From: CAYRYU01 sp964428355
GTDB taxonomy: Bacteria; Muiribacteriota; Ozemobacteria; Ozemobacterales; Ozemobacteraceae
Assembly: GCA_964428355.1 (NCBI GenBank)
Contig: CAYRYU010000072.1
Span: 1-36,483 of the forward strand
Length of the DNA: 36,483 nt
Reading direction: 5' to 3'
A program made the translations under genes and the position numbers. This document shows, one piece after another, positions 33,052-36,483 of this stretch. The notes beneath the pieces are model-generated. The model ran no database searches and had not been told where the DNA came from. It was given only the letters and a program-made list of their open reading frames with translations. Every line of letters starts with the position of its first letter. The stretch's first letter is position 1.

Positions 33052-33088
33052 GAAGAGGCCCTCCAGGGGAGGGCCTCTTCGTTTTTTT
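33052..33088 (+). terminator. Intrinsic terminator after the glutaredoxin lipoprotein
   Basis: Perfect 12-bp stem GAAGAGGCCCTC (33052-33063) with GAGGGCCTCTTC (33069-33080), a 5-nt loop, and a T-run (33082-33088). Confidence 0.9.
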
Positions 33089-33105
33089 CCCCGACCCATT
33101 CATAG

Positions 33106-34521
33106 ATGTCATTTCGAGCAAGACACCTCCCAGTTTCCAAAGGTTTCGTTCTTCCGATGGTCTTTTTCCTGATTTTCGTCATGGGAACCTTCGGGATCTG
33201 GTTCCTCTTCTCTACCCTCCACTCGAAAAGCGCTTTCGATACCTTCTTCAGGGATGAAACCGCCCGCATTATCGCGGAAAGCGCGCTGGCGGAATGGCGG
33301 GCCACCCTCGTCCCGAAGAGGCTCAAATCTGAAAGCCTGAAGAAGCTTCTCCTCAATCCCAGGTCCTCTCCTGTCACGATTTCCGACAGCGAGCTTCCCC
33401 GCACGAAAGAGATCTCCGACCGCCTCGTCGGTTCCGGCCGCTGGAGTATTTCGGGCCTTGTTTCGATACGAAACATCGATGACCAGTTGGTTGAGACGGT
33501 CGGCCCCGTGAAAAAGAAGGGGGCTTTCGGCAACGAGTACCAGGGAACCCTCCGGGTCGCCTTCCACGTCGGACTGGGCTCCTCCGGCCAGACGGGAGCA
33601 TCGCTTTCCCACTTCTCCTACGAATTCGACGTCAAGGTGGCGTGCCTGCGGTCCGACCCCGCGGAACGAACCAATCGCGGTTATACCTCGAGCGCACTGA
33701 ACGATTACATCCTTTACGTGCGCGACGGAAAGCAGGAACTCGAGCCCGCCGCCGCCTGGGCTGCCGGAGCAGGTGGGACGCTGACCATCGGACACTCTGA
33801 TCCGGGGTCCAAAGGCAAGATCTTCCTCGGAGGTGCCCAGGCCGAGGAAATCGAGAAAACCGGGAAGTTCATTTTCATGGAAAGCGGGGAGCGGTTGAGC
33901 TCCACAGCACCTTCCCCGAGGCTCATCGGGCGAACCGGGCCGGTGGAATTTCCCCGGTTCCTCCCCTTCACGACTTCCCTTCTGAGATCCTTTTCCTTCC
34001 AGAACTCGAAAGAACTGCTGGAAGGCCCGTTCTGTGATGGAAAGGTCCTGAAGCTGAACGGCGTCTACTTCGTCCGGAATTCCCTGACGATCCCCAACGG
34101 GTTGAAGTTCGAAGGACGGGGGATCCTGATATCCTTCGGGAACATCCGGATAGAGGGAAATTTCCTGAAAAACTCCCCCGAGGATGGCCCATGCATCATC
34201 TTCACATGGAAGGGAAACATCATCGCCAACACCCAGATCCCGGGCAGGATCGAAGCGTCCCTTGTGGCTCTCAGGTTTGATTTCGACCCGATGGGTTCGA
34301 CCACGCCCCGGGGAACCGTGAACTTCTCGGGCAGGAAGGCAAACGTCCTTGGGAACCTGCTGGTGGACAGGCTTTCCCTGGAAACCATGTCCGTTTCCCA
34401 GAACAACACGATAATCTATGACAGCGCGGCGCTGAGGGGTGAGGAGCTTTACTCGGTCAACGTCGGGGGCCAATTGAACCGGCTTTCGGTTGTGTTGAAC
34501 GAAAAGGAACCTCCGCCATGA
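33106..34521 (+). CDS. PilX-like prepilin protein
   Basis: 471 residues. The leader ends PVSKG and is followed by FVLPMVFFLIFVMGTFGIWF, a prepilin helix without Glu5 as in PilX-type minor pilins (hydrophobic about 15-36). The rest (about 40-471) is largely beta-rich, including a late stretch (about 325-445: LNGVYFVRNSLTIPNG, EGRGILISFGNIRIEGN, SGRKANVLGNLLVDRLS) with the rhythm of a beta-helix. It is probably a surface-exposed tip or shaft component. No Shine-Dalgarno precedes the ATG: an in-frame TAG abuts it, and the start lies only 17 nt after a terminator T-run, so translation start and promoter are unclear. It is the first gene of a three-prepilin operon. Confidence 0.82.
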   Translation: MSFRARHLPVSKGFVLPMVFFLIFVMGTFGIWFLFSTLHSKSAFDTFFRDETARIIAESALAEWRATLVPKRLKSESLKKLLLNPRSSPVTISDSELPRTKEISDRLVGSGRWSISGLVSIRNIDDQLVETVGPVKKKGAFGNEYQGTLRVAFHVGLGSSGQTGASLSHFSYEFDVKVACLRSDPAERTNRGYTSSALNDYILYVRDGKQELEPAAAWAAGAGGTLTIGHSDPGSKGKIFLGGAQAEEIEKTGKFIFMESGERLSSTAPSPRLIGRTGPVEFPRFLPFTTSLLRSFSFQNSKELLEGPFCDGKVLKLNGVYFVRNSLTIPNGLKFEGRGILISFGNIRIEGNFLKNSPEDGPCIIFTWKGNIIANTQIPGRIEASLVALRFDFDPMGSTTPRGTVNFSGRKANVLGNLLVDRLSLETMSVSQNNTIIYDSAALRGEELYSVNVGGQLNRLSVVLNEKEPPP

Positions 34522-35000
34522 GGAATTCCTTCCCCTGCCCGTCATCGGCGAATTCGGGGTTCAACCTGATCGAGATCATGATCGCCCTGATTCTGCTTTC
34601 GCTCGCCGTGACTTCGATGTTCTCCTTCTTTTCCTCATCCAGCAAGGGTTCCAGCGATGCCTTGAGGGAGACCATCGCCCGTTCACTTGCCCAGGAAGGC
34701 CTGGAGTGGGTTTCCGGCCTGGGATACGAGAGGCTGCTCGCGCTCCAGACCGCACCCAAGAACCCTCTCGCGGAAAGGCTCGGTCTCGACACTTTCACGC
34801 GGATCTCCCCAGTCGTCCTGGACGACGGTTCGACGATCGACTATCCCGAGGAATACCGGCAGTACGACCGGAAAATCCAGGTCGTCCATTTTCCCCAGGA
34901 CCGGATCTTCCTCATCCGGGTCACGGTTCAGCCGGCGGAAAAAGCTCTTCGGAGAGGAAGCATCGTTCTCGAGAAACTCGTGGGAGCCGAGTATGACTGA
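34518..35000 (+). CDS. PilV-like type IV prepilin
   Basis: 160 residues. The leader ends SANSG and is followed by FNLIEIMIALILLSLAV, with Glu5 and a hydrophobic helix about 15-34. The small C-terminal domain ends in basic and acidic residues. The ATG overlaps the stop of the preceding gene (ATGA) and AAGGA lies 9-10 nt upstream, so translation is coupled. With its neighbours it resembles the PilX-PilV-PilW minor-pilin sets that prime type IV pilus assembly. Confidence 0.85.
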   Translation: MRNSFPCPSSANSGFNLIEIMIALILLSLAVTSMFSFFSSSSKGSSDALRETIARSLAQEGLEWVSGLGYERLLALQTAPKNPLAERLGLDTFTRISPVVLDDGSTIDYPEEYRQYDRKIQVVHFPQDRIFLIRVTVQPAEKALRRGSIVLEKLVGAEYD

Positions 35001-35652
35001 TCTGAGTAGGTATCGAAGAGCAGCCAGGCGGGCGACCACGCTGGTGGAGGTGATGATGGTTTTCATCCTCGGAACCCTGATCCTGCTCCCGGTCATCCGG
35101 TTCATCGTCTCGAGCGGGAAATCCGCCACCAAGGGTTTCGAGAAGCTTGAAGCCCTGGACAGTGCGAGGTTCATCACCGAGCGGGTTCAACGCGACTTGA
35201 AGGCCCTTTGCTCGGGCGCATCGAATGGATTCGTTCCCGTCTCGGCCAGCCCCACATTTTCTTTCTCCTTCCCGATCTTCCCCTCGGGGAGCTCTACGAA
35301 GGAACCTCCCGAGAACGAGAACCCGGTCAACCTGGTGACCTACGTGTTCGATTCCGGGAAAAAGACCCTTACCCGTATCGTGAAGTTCCATTCGCTCCTA
35401 GCGGAACCATCGCAGAGCATTTCGAGCCACATCATTGGAAAGAATGTCGCATCCTTCTCGATCCTTGCACGCGAATTCCTGGGAATGCGTTTCTACGATG
35501 TGGAAGTCACCTGCCGGCCGGGGGCCTCCAGCAAGAAGGAGAACCAGGTTTTCCTTCGGACCGCTGTCCTGTCCGAGTTTGAAACCAGACTGAAACGCCA
35601 CCCGTTCCAGGTCAACAACCGCCTTCCGAAGATCAGCTTCCCCACAGACTGA
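34993..35652 (+). CDS. PilW/GspJ-like type IV prepilin
   Basis: 219 residues from ATG 34993, overlapping the previous stop by 8 nt. A basic leader (RYRRAARRA) precedes TTLVEVMMVFILGTLILL. Glu5 is kept, but the expected cleavage would be Ala|Thr rather than the usual Gly|Phe. The globular part (about 45-219) includes LDSARFITERVQRDLK, a pattern common in PilW/GspJ proteins, and beta strands with two cysteines. It is the last gene of the second prepilin operon. No strong terminator follows; CTTTTC/GAAAAG near 35713-35727 is a weak candidate. Confidence 0.83.
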   Translation: MTDLSRYRRAARRATTLVEVMMVFILGTLILLPVIRFIVSSGKSATKGFEKLEALDSARFITERVQRDLKALCSGASNGFVPVSASPTFSFSFPIFPSGSSTKEPPENENPVNLVTYVFDSGKKTLTRIVKFHSLLAEPSQSISSHIIGKNVASFSILAREFLGMRFYDVEVTCRPGASSKKENQVFLRTAVLSEFETRLKRHPFQVNNRLPKISFPTD

Positions 35653-35792
35653 CAGGAATGGTGCCCGGATTCCGGACTTTCCCAGCCCCGGAAACAGGAT
35701 CCGGTCTTTTCCCGGAAAAGAAAACGTGATAGATTTGGACCCCCGGAGATTCGGGTTTTCGAAGGCCGGGAGAAAATCTTCGGGTGGAAAGC

Positions 35793-36347
35793 ATGGTGGG
35801 AAACCTTCTCGTCCTCGGAATCGCGATCGCCCTCGGATGCGACGCTTTCGCGGTCGGCCTGGCAATCGGCACCACCAACCCTGACCGCCGCCAATCGTTC
35901 CGCTTGTGGTTCCATTTCGGGCTTTTCCAGGCCCTCATGACCGTGATCGGATGGGAATTGGGGAAAAAGGTTCTCGACCTGATCGAAGCCTATGACCACT
36001 GGGTGGCATTCGCTCTGCTTTCAGTCATTGCCGCGCGAATGCTCAAGGAAAGTTTCGATGAGGACCCGGAAAACACCGAGGGAGACCGGCAAGACCCGAC
36101 CAGAGGCCTATCCCTGATAAGCCTTTGCATCGCGACCAGCCTCGATGCCCTGGGAGTAGGCTTCGGGATGGGCATCTCGAAACAACCTCTGGTCATTCCC
36201 GCCGTCGTCATCGGGATCGTCGCCGCCCTCATGACCTGGACAGGCCTCAGACTGGGTTCGAAACTCGGCCGAAAGATCGGAAAGCGGGCGGAAACGATAG
36301 GAGCGATAATCCTCTTCCTGATCGCGTTCAAGCTTCTCTCGATCTGA
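35793..36347 (+). CDS. mntP: MntP manganese efflux pump
   Basis: 184 residues from ATG 35793; an in-frame GTG at 35784 adds three residues. I prefer the ATG because it puts the first conserved acidic site (CDAFAVG, Asp17) at almost the same distance from the N-terminus as in the Escherichia coli protein. Six predicted helices come in two repeats, each with an Asp-Ala motif: CDAFAVGLA near 16-24 and TSLDALGVG near 110-118. A charged loop (DEDPENTEGDRQDPT) separates the halves. It exports Mn(II) across the inner membrane. In many bacteria mntP sits behind a yybP-ykoY manganese riboswitch; I could not recognise one in the 140 nt upstream. Single gene, same strand as the prepilins. Confidence 0.9.
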   Translation: MVGNLLVLGIAIALGCDAFAVGLAIGTTNPDRRQSFRLWFHFGLFQALMTVIGWELGKKVLDLIEAYDHWVAFALLSVIAARMLKESFDEDPENTEGDRQDPTRGLSLISLCIATSLDALGVGFGMGISKQPLVIPAVVIGIVAALMTWTGLRLGSKLGRKIGKRAETIGAIILFLIAFKLLSI

Positions 36348-36424
36348 ACTCGAACAGCCCTGAGGCTATTGGGCTATTTCCAGGCGGGGACGGGGGGGGA
36401 CATGCCCTCCTGGGGGGGGACGGC

Positions 36425-36483
36425 GGCGGTGCCCTCAAGGACTGCGCCATCCTGGCTTTTCGGGCACATTCGCCCCGTCGTGG
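36425..36483. repeat. Dispersed repeat at the right window edge (copy B, truncated by the window)
   Basis: Bases 36439-36483 match the linker-encoding repeat at 23872-23916 at 39 of 45 positions. On the minus strand one frame reads GECARKARMAQSLRAPPP, against GECGRIARMAQP in the ABC exporter. The preceding bases (36376-36424) are G-runs (GGGGACGGGGGGG, CTGGGGGGG) that may belong to the same element. No gene is supported in 36348-36483. Confidence 0.7.

Noticed and set aside
33109..34545. 478-residue minus-strand frame over the PilX-like gene
   Set aside because: Antisense shadow of the prepilin gene; no domain or ribosome site seen.
35653..35792. Manganese riboswitch (yybP-ykoY) before mntP
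   Set aside because: I looked for the conserved core expected of that class and could not recognise it; only weak hairpins are present.
36356..36375. Terminator after mntP
   Set aside because: AGCCC/GGGCT is only five base pairs with a 10-nt loop and a short T-tract; too weak to call.

Overview
The window looks like part of the chromosome of a high-GC, diderm (Gram-negative-type) bacterium. The signs are several signal peptides, two lipobox lipoproteins, type IV prepilin-like proteins and sigma70-like promoters of the TTGNNN-17-TANAAT type. The mix of prepilins, secreted zinc proteases, HAMP-SpoIIE phosphatases, a DUF4214 protein and dispersed GC-rich repeats would fit a deltaproteobacterial or Riflebacteria-like lineage. 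That placement is a guess, because no rRNA or marker gene is present. I saw no tRNA, rRNA, CRISPR array, transposase or phage gene.

Layout. (1) 1-4.1 kb: the 3' part of a large DUF4214-repeat protein (+) faces a secreted HEXXH zinc protease (-), with a strong hairpin terminator between them. (2) 4.2-12.9 kb: a two-gene minus-strand operon. A Sel1-repeat/zinc-ribbon protein is translationally coupled (ATGA) to a 2022-residue DUF4011-SF1 helicase-Vsr-like nuclease-DUF3320 protein, the architecture of the single-protein anti-phage system I recall as Hhe. This pair is the best candidate here for an undescribed defence system. (3) 13-14 kb: an exported DUF3298 (RsiV-like) protein. (4) 14-19.8 kb: a coupled tandem pair of four-helix membrane sensor/HAMP/SpoIIE-type phosphatases behind a good promoter. 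(5) 20-21 kb: an exported Pro/Trp-rich HEXXH protein. (6) 21.2-25.4 kb: a heterodimeric ABC exporter operon. Its roughly 480-nt leader holds a strong promoter, an 18-codon ORF with a strong ribosome site, a textbook intrinsic terminator and a chain of further hairpins, a layout that suggests ribosome-mediated attenuation. (7) 25.6-29.6 kb: an operon of a FecR-like lipoprotein, two prepilins and a PilX/GspK-like prepilin fused to a lectin-like domain. (8) 29.7-33 kb: a GIDE-like membrane protein (-), a membrane-anchored archaemetzincin and a lipoprotein with two glutaredoxin domains. (9) 33.1-35.7 kb: a second prepilin operon (PilX-, PilV- and PilW-like). (10) 35.8-36.3 kb: an MntP manganese exporter, then the start of a dispersed repeat that runs off the window.

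Two repeat families stand out. One is a palindromic 'GGGGACAC...GTGTCCC' element that serves as terminator at two unrelated gene ends. The other is a coding-compatible repeat found both in frame inside the ABC exporter linker and at the right edge of the window. Much of the window seems devoted to the cell envelope and surface (pilins, proteases, lipoproteins, exporters) plus signalling and one probable defence locus.
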